From: Amanita rubescens
Lineage: Eukaryota > Basidiomycota > Agaricomycetes > Agaricales > Amanitaceae
Assembly (NCBI GenBank): GCA_015039365.1
Contig: WION01000004.1
Span: 868,001 to 932,000 of the forward strand
DNA: 64,000 nt
Direction: 5' to 3'
Shown here: positions 1 through 14,107 of the stretch, one piece after another
Layout of the letters: the number at the start of each line of letters is the position of its first letter
How positions within the stretch are numbered: position 1 is the first letter of the stretch
Notes under the pieces: generated by a model
Database searches by the model: none
What the model was told of the DNA's origin: nothing
Seen by the model: only the letters and a program-made list of their open reading frames with translations
Position numbers and translations under genes: made by a program

Positions 1-798
1 AGTCGACGAACCCAGAACCGTGCCCCGCCCGCAGTCGCATAGTAATAATAATCTGCAAGTTTCAATCAGAATCCGCTTACGATTCAATGAGATCCGACAT
101 ACACATGACGACATGAACAGCCAAATTAAGAGAGATGACAACCCAGGACTACATTTATTAACATATTAAGCGATAGCCGACAGCGGATAGGACAACTCAC
201 GATGCTTGTTTTGCCATTTAATTGGGAATAGCACAACAACGCGGTCGCAGAATGGTGGAAAACGTGTAGGAATTCTGGAATAAATCATGAGTCGACATGA
301 GAAAGAAACAGCTTCGAATTACTCACGCAAAGGCTTCTTCTTCAAAGCAAGGAAGATAGTGTCGATAAGTTCCAGGTATTTGAAATAATAGTTGATCATA
401 TAATAAAATTCGAGCCTCTTTAACAAATTCTAGCAACGTTCGTGAACTTTGAACGTAAGAGCATAACTCACGGGTGTCCACGCTTCATCTGAGCATACCG
501 CATTAAAAATACCCTTCGTCCACATAATCGGAATAACCTCTTCTAGCATCAAAATGAGAAGAACAAAACTCCCGCCGCTAAGAATGATATTATGGGCTTG
601 GAAAAGAGTAGTTAGCTTCTGTGGCTGTTTGTTCGTCATGTAAGCCTGAACGCCGAAAATAATCGTCAGGTAGAAGATAAGGGATGCCACGACAGCAGGG
701 GTCGTGGACAGTGGTGTCTTTCCTTGAACATAAGACGCGTAGTGAGTTGGGAGTCGAAACGGAAACTGCGCCAAGAGGAAATCGGCAAGGGGAGCCAT
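1..798 (-). CDS. Fatty acid elongase, ELO (GNS1/SUR4) family, 3' end beyond window
   Basis: This is the condensing enzyme (3-ketoacyl-CoA synthase) of very-long-chain fatty acid elongation in the ER membrane. Read leftwards, the exons give an N-terminal hydrophobic part, then EFYY and ELIDTIFLALKKKPL. The diagnostic histidine box HVFHH follows at about 245-260, then a Tyr-rich stretch ending ATAGGA at the left edge. I chose the Met at 798 because MAPLADFLL matches the usual fungal ELO start; an in-frame Met at 849 is possible. Introns lie near 430-471 and 275-325, with another before the left-edge exon. The C-terminus is outside the window. Family assignment is firm; chain-length specificity cannot be told. 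Confidence 0.93.
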
Positions 799-864
799 GG
801 GCGAAAGCGAGAAACGCGCGAGTAAGGACAGTTGGAAAAAGTCGCACAAGCGTTACTTGGTTAC

Positions 865-870
865 CACGTG
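865..870. promoter_or_regulatory. CACGTG motif upstream of ELO gene
   Basis: Palindromic E-box in the context TTACCACGTGA, 67 bp upstream of the chosen elongase start. The same 11-base context, one base shorter on the right, recurs at 36037. Confidence 0.45.
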
Positions 871-949
871 ACAATGACAGTCTCGGGAAGCGGAAAGTGA
901 CACGACCGCAGCATTTCACATGTCTAGATTAAGGTCCATCCGACATCAT

Positions 950-2434
950 AAATTAGTCACAGCGATTATCATAAAATGTACAGGACCCAAAGCAAATCCA
1001 AAAGTAACAACGCATGTACAGTACAAGTAGATATCCAAATATAATCCGTTAGAACTTAGGTGATAATAAGGCAAGGTGCACTCTTGGAATTGACAAGGAA
1101 AACATTATTCCTACTGGAAGGTGAAAAAGGACATCTTGCTTCAGAGTTGTAATTATTACCTTTTGTTAATTGGTGAGCTTTTCAGCTCTTCAGCATTGAA
1201 TTGCAAGAGCGGCGCGCGCAAGTTGGGAGGCAGCGCCCAGACAAAACCGACGGGTGAATTGGATGGTATCAATGAGTAGGATGCAATTATCTGCGGGGGA
1301 CTTTGGTTAGTCTGTCGACTCGAAGCTTGTGACCTTGCCAACTTACATCAACAGAACGAAGAGATTGTAGTAGATCATGGACGAATAGTAAAACTCGTGA
1401 GCGTAATTCATTAACATCATGAAGGTCCAAGTCTGTTAATGCCAATGTCTATTTTGCAAGGAAGTATGAAAGTAGAGCAACTAACTCGTATCGTATGACG
1501 GGCTCCAGGTAGGGACTGTACAGTGGAGGCGAATAGCAGTCTTGCCCGACCGAGACAACACCCTGTTGATTTCAGACGGGGGGACTTACGCCGTTGGCAA
1601 TGCGCTCACTTGGTGAAGGTATCCACGGCATTGTCAAGTGTCCCCAACTGTCGACATCGTCGGTTATGACGATGGATTAAACGCTTGCATTGAACTTACT
1701 TCGTTGAAGTGTAACATTGAACCATGGTCGTTGGAAGGTAAGACAGAAGACTGAGGGAGCACAGAAATCATGGCAACTAATGAATGGGGTGGTATAGGTC
1801 TTGAACAGGGACGCACACGACCATTGTTTATAAAGTAGTCCAGAAAGAGTCTCACATCACGCGGTCTCGGAAAGTAACGGAATATGTACCGATCGCACGT
1901 TCTCGCCGCCTCGAGTGCAGTGTTTATGGTCTATTAGGGTTCCAATTGCCTCTAGATGGCATCAAAGCTGTCAAGATAAACATGTAGTCGGTGGGACAAC
2001 TTGTTGCTTTTAATTTCCCGGATCCAGAGGACTTTGGGAGGATCACCTTTAGCATAGTAGTGACTAGTAGTACATCGATACAACCTATGGCAGAATATGT
2101 GCAAGGTATCCAAGATAACACGTTTGTTCTTGATTCCCCGACGTGAGCGATATCTTACCACAGCATCAATATATGGTAAATCAGTTGGGGTTTCATGGCG
2201 AGGAAAACGCATTTCGTTTCATTTCGGCATAACAAACAGCCGTGACGTTTTAGGGTCCAGGGTCCAGGGTCCATGAGGAATACCTCACAAGCCTTAACAG
2301 AATTTGGAATGACCATGGAGTTGAGTGAGAAAGAGGTGGCAGTGCTGCGGCTCTGAATCTGAGCAATCAATGACGTTGAAGACGATCCGACGTGCCGTCT
2401 CTGAGATCTAACTCGCTGTAAACGTTCACTCACG
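950..2434. other. Weakly coding stretch between ELO and VPS13
   Basis: No gene can be assigned with confidence. On the minus strand, short open segments can be spliced with plausible GT-AG introns. One lies near 1150-1640 and includes a hydrophobic stretch with the motif HEFYYSSMIYYN and, further on, LLIDTI in another frame; both recall ELO proteins. Another near 2150-2215 reads TDLPYIDAVV, like the K-helix region of fungal P450s. Neither extends into a recognisable domain. It could be a decayed gene, two decayed genes, or an unknown gene. Confidence 0.3.
2252..2273. repeat. Three tandem copies of AGGGTCC
   Basis: A short perfect 7-base repeat in the weakly coding stretch upstream of VPS13. 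It is too short to interpret. Confidence 0.6.
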
Positions 2435-5400
2435 ATGTGGTGGCTTGACCCCGGGAAGGAGCTTCTACAGGTCGTAAGTTCTATATTCCTGTTCTCATAT
2501 TTGGATTACACACGGTGTGCTTCGTCAGCTCTTCAACCGGATTCTCGCTCCCTATGTTGAAAACCTCGACCTTAATCAAGTCAACTATGGAATCGCTCAA
2601 GGCACGCACATATTTAACATATTTTATCTCGCGATACCATCTATTTTGCAGGTCAGCTAACTCTCCGTAACTTGCGCTTGAAGAAGGAAGCCTTGGACAA
2701 ATTTCAGCTACCAATAGACGTTGCTGAAGGTTGGGATCTATTATGCTTCGTGTCGCGTTGGCTCATGTGAAGCAAAGGTCGTCTCGGAAAGTTTACGCTG
2801 TCTTTGTATTGGATGAACCTCGGGAACCGGCCCGTCGAAATACTGATTGAAGATGTTCATCTCCTCGTTGTCCCTTCGCCCTTGACAAACTGTTGACCCT
2901 GCCGAGGAAGAAGCCAGAACACAGGCGGCTAAGCTCGAACGATTAGAGAATGCTGAGCTTTTGCAAACTCGTAAAATGGTCACTACTTCCGGTAGGAAAT
3001 ATGTGTTCTCGTAGTGTCCGGGTAATTAAAACGAAATAGACGAGGCACAATCCCAAGGACTTTGGGAATCTCTGATAACCAAAGTGATCAACAACATACA
3101 AATTACTATAAAGAATGTACATGTACGCTATGAAGACAACATCAGTGTCCCTGGAGTGAGTCATAACCATAGATTGTGTTTTGAAAGAGACTGATGTTCG
3201 GACCAAAACACATAGCGTCCATTCGCAGCTGGTCTAACACTGACAGGATTTACGGCGGTGTCGGTCAATGATCAATGGCAACAAGCCTTTATCGAGAGTA
3301 CAGCAGGATCTATACGCAAAGTACGAAGCATTTGAATAAATGACGCGACAGTTCACGGATTTACTATAGTTAGCCACTCTAAGCTCTCTGGCTCTCTATT
3401 TCGACACAGAGGCGCGGCTTAATGGAGTAACACCAGCGGAATCGGATCGAGCACCCTCCACGACGGTAATGCCGTGTTTCTATTCTTTAAGAATACTTTT
3501 AATCCTTTGGAAGATCCTCCGTGAAGCAGAGGCAAATCACCAATTCATTCTAAAGCCTGTATCTGGCGACGGCCGCGTAAGTTGATTTATTCTTGAAAGA
3601 CAGCTCCTGAGCTTCCGGGTAGATTACTATAAACCACAAAAGTGAACCCAAAACGCCGCGATACGACGTGCAGTTGTTATTTGATGAAATTGGTGTTGCC
3701 CTTGATGAGGATCAATACCGGGATGTTATTTCACTAGTGGATATGTATCACGTCTTTCTGCGGAAACGCCAGGTAAATTATAAACCTATATATCTTAAAT
3801 GCAGGGTTGTCGTGACCATCAATAGTACAGAAGGTTTCGCCGCCCTGAAGAAGAATGCACCAAGAGTCCTGCTCAGGAAGGATGGCGATTTGCGATTGCC
3901 GCGGTTTCGGCAGAAATCAAGGAGAAACGGAGAAAATGGAGCTGGCCGTACTTTGCTGAACGTCGTGATGATAGGAACAGCTACATTTCTCTATTTCAGC
4001 GGAAGCTTATTGGTTCACTGTCAGAAAATGTGCGCTTAATCAGCTTCTTCCTCCGTAAAAAGAACAATAATAACGTGTTTTCACAGGATTCAGAGGAACT
4101 TTCAGCTCTCGAACAGAAATTGTCCTATGAGGATTTACGTTTTTATCGCTCGATTGCACGGTCCAAGTTAAGAAGCGACGAAACATTACGAAAGAAATTG
4201 GAGGCGGAGCGTGAGCAACAGGAGCAAAAACAGAAAGGTTGGACAAGCTGGCTCTGGGGTTCGACAACGTCCACAACTCAAAGTGACAACACTTTCGGAA
4301 GACCCATAACAACGGAGCAACGCAAGCAGTTATACGAAGTTCTTGATTATGACGAGAAGGCCGCACTCGCCGATTCTCTGCAGGCTCCAAGTGACTCGTT
4401 GAAAGCCCGCATATCAACGCAGCTGCGTAAAGGTTCTATGTCCCTGATAATTGAACCTCATGGCCGAACCGTGGAGATCATGTCTGTGGTCTTTGGCGTC
4501 TTTCGAGCTAATTACACCCAGAGACCCGACAACTTCGAAGTGTCCATGTCATTGGAAAACCTGGAAGTATCGGACCGCACCACAAAGGGTAGCATATATC
4601 CCCAAATAGTTCAAGTCAAGTCAGATCCGCGTCTTCAGCCAGAAGGTTCACAATCTGCATTATCTCTAAGCGATATCAATGTCGATGCAGATGCGTTTTT
4701 CTACCTGAAGTACGAGAATAATCCACCGGATAGAAGGGCTGACAATGCCCTAACGGTTCGTATGCGACACATGGAAATCATCTACCACAAAGGATATATC
4801 GAAGCCATCTACAAGTTTTTCAAGCCACCTGCGAGTCAACTAGAGTCTGTAGGAGCCTTGCTGGTACGCACCCCATGTTATCTGACGTTAAGTGATTGTT
4901 TATGGTGGACTGGGTAGGATGCCGCCAGCCAAACCTTGGAGGGCATCAGAAAGGAAACGCGAGCCGTCCTAGAATATGCACTGCAAACACACAAGACCAT
5001 TGATGTTCAAATGGATTTGAATGCGCCTATCATTATTGTTCCAGAGGAGTAAAAATATCCATTGGCGGTCAAAAACGAAAGTTGAGCTGACGATATAGTA
5101 TCACAACGAACTTCTGCAAACATCTGATAATCGATGCGGGTCATATTGCCGTGGAGAGCAAGTTGGCCGACAAGAAGGAGATTCGCGCAATTGAACAGAA
5201 ACGTCAGCAGGCTTATAGTGAAGATGATTATCGGAATCTCGAGTCGTTGATGTACGATAAGTTCCTGCTCAGATTAGAAGCGGCGCAGGTAATTCTACTT
5301 ATTTGGTCTCTTTGCTTCTCGCCAATTATGTCTTCAGTTTGTCATAGGCGATAACCTTCAATCATGCCGAGACGCGCTCACATCCAGTTCTTTTGATACT

Positions 5401-8400
5401 CTACATTTACTTGAACGTACCAACATAAATCTGCAACTTCAAAACTCAATCGTACCGAACATTTCCAACTTATCCCGCTTTAAAATATCTGGCGTGTTAC
5501 CCCACCTCAAAATCAACTTTTCGGACTACAAGTATAAAGCATTAATGCGGATTATTGACGTTTGCATACCAAAGTTTGACGAAGGCCGCCGAGATTCATG
5601 GGCAGTCCAGACCAGAGACGCTAGAGCCTTTCTTCTGGCGCCGAACATTTTCGGACAGTCTAACCTCGAATACTATGCGGATGAAAGCGCTAGCTCCGAG
5701 AGCCGACCAAGGGAGGGTGGCGTTGTGCAGGCTAAGCATGTACGTATAATTCTGTCATCTTGGATTCGGATTCTCAATGCGTAGTGAGAAGTCGCCCGAT
5801 TATCGTCAAGCTCTGGTAGAAGTTGACTTTCGTGCGGATATATTAAGCGCTTCCTTGGCAAAAGCAGATTCAAATGCACTCGAAGTGCCTTTAGGCGATG
5901 TAACTCTAAACCATTTTGCGTTGAGGTTCTCAACTGCTATGCATGACATGAAAGCCGATTTAAAGCTCAGGTACGCATGTGATATGGGAAAGGACTTGAC
6001 CTCATCTCCAATAGGTCGCTATCCATGACTCTTTTCCAACCTGGAAAGGAAAATATCGATTTTGTGTCTTCCCCGGAAAGCGATGTAAACGACGACAAGG
6101 ATTTACTAAACGTGGGATATACTAGAGTACAAAAGGACTCACCAAACTTCATGACGACATTTGAAGGCTTTGAGCAAGTGGTAGATGTTAGGCTGTCAAC
6201 ATTCATTTTCAAAGCCTCTCCAGAGCCACTCATAGCGGTGTATGATTTCATCATGTCTGCATTCGTTTCAGAAAAGTCGCAGCCAGGCTCTACTCTAGCA
6301 AGCAGCGATCGCGATGCCAGAGAGTTTACGCCCGTAGCCGAGTCTTCAAGTGGAAGGATGCGTATCAAGGTTCAGCTCGACAGCGTTCGACGTGAGTGTG
6401 TCCATTGAATGTTTCGCATTAACTGATCCGCCGCAGTGTCATTTATCGAGGAAACACTTAGTTTGGCAACGCTGTCGCTTTCGACTGCGATCATAACCGT
6501 TGTTCTGGAAAAAAATGCAATGCAGGTATCAGGGAGGTTAGGTAATCTGAAGGTCACGAACGACGACGTGAACATAAATTTGCGACCCGAGTTTCAAGAA
6601 ATTCTATCAATAGAAGGGCAAAACTTCGCAGATTTTTCGTATCAAAAGTTTGATCCAACAGCAGAACCTGTCACGTCATATATGAAGCTCAATGCAGCCT
6701 CCGTCAGAGTAAACTTTGTCGAGGGCCCCCTGCACGAGCTCTTTCTACACTTCACGAGACTGAAAAAGTTATATGATGCTGCCTCTCAAGTCGCCGTTCA
6801 GCAAGCGCCTACCATGGAACGCATGAAATTCGAAATATCCATCAAATCACCTATTATTGTGCTTCCATCCGATCCTATTCGTTCTCTTGACAACCTCGTG
6901 TTGCGTCTCGGCGAAGTTAGCGCCAACAATACAATTGAAGATGTTACTAGCAGCGTCAAGGCCAGTCTCAGTGGAATACAGCTTTTGTCCGAAATGCATT
7001 CCGACTCGGATGTGGCAACATTGAAAATCGTTGACAACATTGATATCAACGCAAATATTTTGCAGTTCGCGTCTATTAATCGAAATGAGGACGTGGAACG
7101 GCCCGACATCAAGGTAAGCAAACCACATACGATTCGGCTGCCCTTCGACCCATTTCTGTGCAGGTCACTATCAAAATCTCGGATGTCAGACTTTACCTAA
7201 CGCAAATCCAATACTGCTTGCTAGTGGATCTCACGACGTCCATACCCAGAATATTTGGCCACCCGGACAATGCACAAGATAAACCTACTGAAGTGCAATC
7301 TACGAAAGGGAATGCCATCCCAGTTTCCTCTTCAGTTTCTTTGGAACCGGAGTTAAAGGTTGCTTCAGGTCAGCGTACCTGGACCTCAGTGGATCTGGTC
7401 CTGAACATGGATGCTGTGCGGTTGCACCTGTATGACGCCTACGCATCATCGGAGCGTAGCCTGAAGGATCACGGTATTGCACGTTTCTCGCTCAGTGATG
7501 TCACCTTGCGTCTTAAGACACTCTCGGATGGGTCGCTTGAAGCACAAGCTACCCTGAGGTCTTTCACAGTGAGCAACACTAGGCCGGGGAATTCAAGATT
7601 CAGGGAGATCATACCCGCTGCGACACATAACAGAAATCAGTTTACGATCTTGTATACAGCTTCTGGAGAAGGTGTCAGATCAAGTCTTGCCATCCTGACC
7701 ATCGAGACTCCAAAAATTATTTTCGCAGTAGATCCCGTGATAGCCATGTTGGAGTTTTTCACAAGTCCTTTTCAGAATAGTATCCCTACGAAGCAAGAAC
7801 ATGCTAGCATTCAATACGACGCTCCCCAGGTCAACGAAGGAACTTTACAGTATCGAATCGACCTTCATGATGCATCCATAAGCGTCCTTGAAAACGATGC
7901 CGATCCCGAAACGCAAGCCATTGAACTAACTATCAGTCAAGTTCTTCTTTCCCAGCAGGTGAAGATTATAGTGGTTAGCCAGCAACGTACTGTCAATAAC
8001 CGATTTACAGGGCATCCTAGCATTGAAAATTGACAGTTTAGGAATGTCGCTAACAAAGATGGGCAGGCCTTCAGAGAAAGCGAAATTCATGGATGATGTT
8101 GATATCACAATGTCTCTGGACAATCGGTCCACTGCAACCCAACAGCTAACGAACATCGAAATTCACAGCAAAAACATCACTTTTAGAGCATCATACCGTG
8201 ACATCATTTTAATTACGTCTATTCTGAATCGAGCCATGGAATCGTATAGCCATTCTCAGGAATTTCGAAGGGAAGAGAAGGATGTGATGGTCGGTACATC
8301 ACCAACACAAATAAACGCTATGAAACCTTTGTCAATTCCAACGGGAAGAACTCGCGTCACGATGATTAAAGAACAGGTTAGTTATTCGTTGAGTAATCGT

Positions 8401-11400
8401 GCTCTCGGCTCACGCGTCTTTGAAGTTGAATTGTTCCATCGATGGTTTCTCTTTATTTTTAATAGGGGACCTGTACGAACAGCCATTATTACACTTCGCG
8501 GTAAAGCCGTTCATCCTGGGCGCGCAAGATTGGTCTGGCGAAGTAATTTACTTGTGATTCTGAATCATCATCGATATTGAATCGACTGGACTAGTTACGC
8601 GCCACAACAACCGTTGCGAGCCATGTCAATTATTGGAATTTGACGAATTCTCATTGGGAACCCTGTACGTGACATCAAGAAAGATTCGATAAAACTGACG
8701 TTCGTGACCGCAGTAATTGACCCATGGACGTTGTCATTTACGGCATGCTGTTTTTTTACATATCATCTGCTCGTGCTTAACAAATTTAGACATCTAAAGA
8801 TAGCTCTTCTGGTGGCATAAACTATGCTCTTGTATCGCGAGAGCGGCTAGATTTGAACGTGACCGTGGCGTTCATCGACCTGGTTGTATCATCCATGAGG
8901 GTATGGAGCAAAGAAGGCGCACACGTTCTCCAGAAATCTCGGGGAGAATATGCACCCTACCGCATACAAAACCGTACCGGTTGCGCAGTGTATATTTGGT
9001 CCGATTCGCCTGGCACTGTTGAGGCACAGGATACCTCTTTGGTTAAGCTGCCGGCTGACGAAGTCATCGATTGGAGATTTGATGATTGGCGGACTACTCG
9101 CGAGGTAAAATTTTCAAAACAGCGAACTATGAATTTGCTCACATCCCGTAGCATGTATCATCGTTTGTCCAGCATAGTATCGGCTTGCGCTTTGACGAAA
9201 AACCATGGTCAGAGTTACGACATATACCTGTTGACCAAGAAGGGGAGTACACATTCTTACTTCGCGCTCAAACATCTGCACATCCCGAACGACTCCTCTG
9301 TGAAATTAAAGTCGTCGACAGTGTAAAACTCGTGACGCTCCGGTCTACATACAAGGTGGAAAACAATACGCTTTATCCTCTGGAATTGATGCTGGTAAAT
9401 AACCAGGGAGAGCCACTTCATTCAGTGGAGAGGCTCGCTCCTGACGAGAGCTATTCGGTTCCCATTGATATCGTAGCACAATGTGGAGTCAGACTACAAC
9501 CGGACCGTAAGTTTATCCGCGCTTGCCATCTTCTTCGCGAGAATCAACCTTGTTACAGAGGGCTTTGGTTACAAATGGTGCCAGGCTATCCGTTGGGAAG
9601 ACTTGATGTTAAAGAGAAGCTTCACGTTGACATGTCGCCATGCTGACTCCAAAGAGGCACCATTCCGCATTCAAGCCTCTGTACAAGCGAGCGGCCAAGG
9701 GGCGGCACGGCGGTACGTCCTCTCGCCCCGGGCACGTTCAATTCTAACCTGAATTATCACAGATATACGAAAGCCAATCTCAGGCTTTGTGCACCGCTTG
9801 AAATAGAAAATCTTCTTCCGTACAATCTCGACTATCGAATTTACGATAAGGATACGAACCAGACTTGGATGAGCTACTTGCGGAAAGGCGGAGTCATGCC
9901 CGTGCACTCCGTTGAATTGGGACACTTACTTTTGCTCAACGTCACGGTGCAAGATACAGGTAACATCGTTCGCAGATGTGCTTCGCTTATCTGACATTTG
10001 GTAGTTTTTAAACCCAGCGATTTCACAATCATCAATCCTGGCAACTCAGAATATGATGTAGAAAATCATTTGCTGTTACAAGATATACCGGGGCGCCAAC
10101 TGAGGCTTAGGTTGAATTATTTGTAAGAGGATCATCCAATATGTCTTTGCTGACGTTGAGGCTTGGAGTAGGCGTCATCCAGACTCCGGTGGTGCTTTTA
10201 AGGCCCAAATATACAGTCCTTATATCGTCGTGAATAAAACTGGGCTGCCGTTTCGAATTCGCTCAGTCAGATCAACCCGCCCAGGCCACCACGATGCTGC
10301 TGGCGAACATCGCACAGGTAAGCTACCTTAAATAACATCCGCCTCAAGGCTAAATGCTTGCCAGAACATCTTTCAAAGCCGACACCGTTTCGTAAGTAAC
10401 ATGAGAGACATCTGACCATGATTATAATTCTTGCAGTTCTGTCTCATTTCTCCGACGAGGGACACGAATTTATGATAAAAGTCGGCGAATCAACATGGTC
10501 CAAGGTATGCTACCTGTTTTTCCTCGTCTTCCCGTGCCTCACATTCGCACAGTTGATCAGCCTGGACGCACCCTCTGCCGAAGTAGAAGTAGTTGCCCCA
10601 TCCGAGAAGCGCAAGGCTGAAAATATCCACATCGGCCTTTCTTGGTATGAAGGAAGCGGAAAGTATAAAATGACGAAAGTCATTACTCTAAGTCCGCGTT
10701 TCTTATTGAAGAACGGCCTATCGGAAGCGATCACCTTTAGAGAGCACGGCAGCATGCCCAGGGATAATTCAACCCTAGAGCCCGGGGCAACCTTTGCATT
10801 GCGAGCTTTCCGGGCCGACAATGACAAGCTTTTGACCATTGCTTATCCCGGTTTGGATGCTCAATGGTAAGATATTTTTGAAATCGAATAACATTCATGT
10901 CAATGTCTCCTTAGGTCCCCGCCGTTCAACATAGCAGATATAGGAGTGGTTTGCTTCCGACTCCGCCGCAATGGGACCTCTGAAGTTCGCCTCATTCGGG
11001 CTGACATACAACTCAACGGTGCAACTATCTTCATATCGATTTCGCATTCTGAAAACCAGTGGCCATTCAGAATCGAGAATGAAACCGAGTACACTGTCAG
11101 AATTCGTCAAACGGTAAATAATTATCGTTGCTGTGGCACCAAGCTTATCTTCATAGTCTGGCTCCGAGGATCCATACAATGATACGAACCCTGTTTATAC
11201 AATTCCGCAAAGGACTGTTCTATATTATGCATGGGATTATCCAGCAGTGAAAGACAAACGAATTCAACTATCGATTGACGAACACCGGCGCGCAGTTGAT
11301 TTGCATGAAATTGGAGACCTCATGCCATTCAAATTTTATGTACGTTTGTTGATGGGATTGATGGGCGAAGTATTAAATGATCTCTTCAGGTCAATCAACG

Positions 11401-13879
11401 TCCAAAAGTGGTGGCCATCGACATAAGAGCAGATGGTCATATGCAAATATTACGCATCACACCCTACCGCCCTGAGCGTAGCAAGTATAAACCCCGCAGG
11501 AGAAGCAGTTCCACCCTTATAGCCAGGACAGAAAGCATTTCCAGTAGCTCGGACATCTTTGAAGCTGTTCCAGAACAGGCGTCGTCTACAGCAACATATG
11601 TTATCGACTTTGCGGGAATTGGTGTGTCCGTGATTGACAAGAAACTAGTTGAAGTCCTTTATGTCACTATCGGTGATCTCAAGTTCGAGTATGCGACGAG
11701 TTCCGTCACACAATCAATCAACCTTTCTTGTGGTACTCTTCAAGTGGACAATCAATTACATGATGCACTCTTTCCGGTCGTTTTGCAACCTACACCAATT
11801 CCCAAAAGTTCGCCTGGTGTTGCGCCATTGCCAACTATCCAAGCCTCTCTCATATGGCTTAGCGAAAACGGTAGGCTTCCATCTGTCCTAAATGAGATTA
11901 ATATTCAATTCGAGGGCAGATCATGGTGTACTATTTGTCAAATACTGTTCAGTTTTACTACAGGCTCTTACCATAGAAGCCGACGAGGATTTACTCTTCT
12001 CATTGTACGAGCTCATGCAAATTGAAGGCGTATGGGAAGACGGAGCCGAGGAGTAAGTATACACACGTCATAGCTTCGACATTGACTTAGCTTTCATACA
12101 GTGTACTGATAGAACAATCGAACGATGTGTCCGAGCCGCCAAGTACAGCCACTGGTCAATATGTCTACTTTGAAATTCTGGAATTTCAGCCAATCATGCT
12201 TTCGCTTTCATTCATGCGGACTGAGCGGGTCAACAGTGATGAACAGTAATAACGTTTAGCTCACCGTGCAGTTATTATGGACTCGCTGACTGTTTCTTCT
12301 AGGCTCAGCGATCGAAACCCACTTGCCTTTGCTTTGAACGCGCTGACGATGATCATAGGAAATGTCAATGATGCTCCCGTTATGATGAATGCGCTTGCGT
12401 TCAAAGACATCCGACTGACAGTCCCAGAGCTGAGAGACCGCGTCTTATATCATTATAGACAAGACATACTACGTCAGCTGTATCGCATTCTAGGCTCCGC
12501 CGATTTCATTGGAAATCCTGTCGGTCTCTTCAATACTGTCAGTTCGGGGGTTGCGGACATCTTCTATGAACCGTTTCGTGGAGTTGTGATGCGCGGGAAC
12601 AAAGAGTTTGGGATAGGCCTAGCTAAGGTGATTCTCTTTTGGTGGCGTCGCACACAGCTTCTTAATAACTGTTCAGGGTGCTGCTAGTTTTGTGAAAAAG
12701 ACAGTCTTTGGCCTCACTGATAGCGTGACCAAGTTCACGAGCAGCGTCGGCAAAGGTCCTATTGCCTTTCTTGCTACAAGGGTTTATCTCATCTGTTCGC
12801 AGGACTCTCAGCGGCGACTTTCGATTCCGAGTATCAGGCAAGGAGGCGACTAAACCAGCGGCGCAACAAACCCAGACACGCGATGTGAGCTTACAATCGA
12901 CATTTCCTATTTATTGCTGATGACCTTGTTCGTAGCTATGGAGTTGCTGCTGGTGGCGAGGCACTTGCAAGCAGCATGACAAGCGCTGTTGAGGGGATTA
13001 TCGTAAGTTGCCTGGTTACCTCACGCGGTCGTCTCCTGACCAAGGTTTAGATGAAACCAATCGAAGGCGCAGAATCAGAAGGAGCTGTAGGTTTCTTCAA
13101 GGGTATTGGAAAAGGACTGGTTGGGCGAGTAACCAAGCGTTATTCTTGTCTGGCTTGTTTCCTGACAAAGCCTCAGAGCTGTGACAAAGCCAGTTGTTGG
13201 TGTCTTTGATCTTGCTTCGAATGTATCAGAAGGTAAAGACTTTCAATCTGCTTTCCGCGAAGGATTCTAGCTGACCATTCAGGTATTCGGAATACGACGA
13301 CCGTGTTTGATAATCCGGAGAAAGATCGTGCTCGAATGGTAGGTACGGTGCAACTGAATATGGAAATTTACTCAACAACACATTAGCCACGCCTAATACC
13401 TGCTGATAATGTTCTGCGCGTGAGTCTATTTGACATATTAACAATGTTCGGGGCTCAGAATATCTCTGTAGCCATACTCTTCTCGGGAAGCTCTTGGTCA
13501 ATTTTGGATGAAGGATTTGAACGAAGGGGCATACAGGCGAGAACACTACGTGGCACATATTCGTGAGCTTTGTCTCTTGTAACTCCCTTTACATTCGATT
13601 TCTGACCAACTCTCAGTATTAAGCAACCATATCGTCTTGTTGACGACGATGCGCGTGCTATCTTTTCGGCCAAAAAGGCTTCAACTGATTTGGGAGTTAC
13701 CTTTCACCGAGGTTCAGAATGTTACAGTGGAGGACGCAGGGATCCGGTTCACGCACAAGTCAGGAAAAGAACGTGACAAGTATATTCACGTCCCTGATAA
13801 GGAGTCTCAGTCTTGGCTCTTTGGGGAGGTTGCATCGGTAGTAAAGTCATTCAATGCGAAGCTTCGGATGGAGTCTTAG
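2435..13879 (+). CDS. VPS13: VPS13, giant bridge-like lipid transfer protein
   Basis: VPS13 is a rod-shaped protein of over 3,000 residues that moves phospholipids between organelles at contact sites. The N-terminal chorein domain begins MWWLDPGKE, followed by NRILAPYVENLD and LRNLRLKKEALDKF. The middle carries the VAB-type region (YRIQNRTGCAVYIW near 8960). The C-terminal ATG_C/DH-L part (VGLFNTVSSGVADIFYEPF) and the PH-like end close the protein at a TAG at 13877-13879. It is cut by several dozen introns, nearly all GT-AG; GC-AG introns occur at 2602-2651 and 8743-8789. All exons join in frame except one place: at 2880-2892 the exon reads into TGA, while the conserved VDPAEEE continues one base on. 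It ends convergent with the DENN gene. Identity is certain; some exon edges are approximate. Confidence 0.97.
2602..2651 (+). other. GC-AG intron in VPS13
   Basis: The exon ends ATCGCTCAAG and the intron begins gcacgc and ends gcag. No GT is available at the junction. Splicing restores NYGIAQGQLTLR, the expected chorein sequence. Confidence 0.85.
8743..8789 (+). other. GC-AG intron in VPS13 with unusual donor
   Basis: The frame requires removal of gcatgc...tttag between DPWTLSFT and the next exon (TSKDSSSGG). The base before the intron is the G of ACG. The only nearby GT gives an immediate stop. Confidence 0.7.
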
Positions 13880-14107
13880 TTGCGAAAAAGGACGAATATT
13901 GTAGGTAGTTACATATCAAAAAGAAATAACTTATTTACCCCTTCGCCTGCAGAAAAAAAATAGTAGCCTGCGATTGATATCCAAGAGAGTGTAACGAGCG
14001 AATATAGCTCTGGGTATAGAAGAGTAAACAAGAAAAGGGGAAAAATAGGGAGAGTTAGAGGAACGAAAGCAATAATAGACTAGTCATTAAAATAGGCAAC
14101 CTAAAAG

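Noticed and set aside
2150..2215. Cytochrome P450 gene
   Set aside because: Only a ten-residue motif fits; no heme-binding Cys loop or other P450 block nearby.
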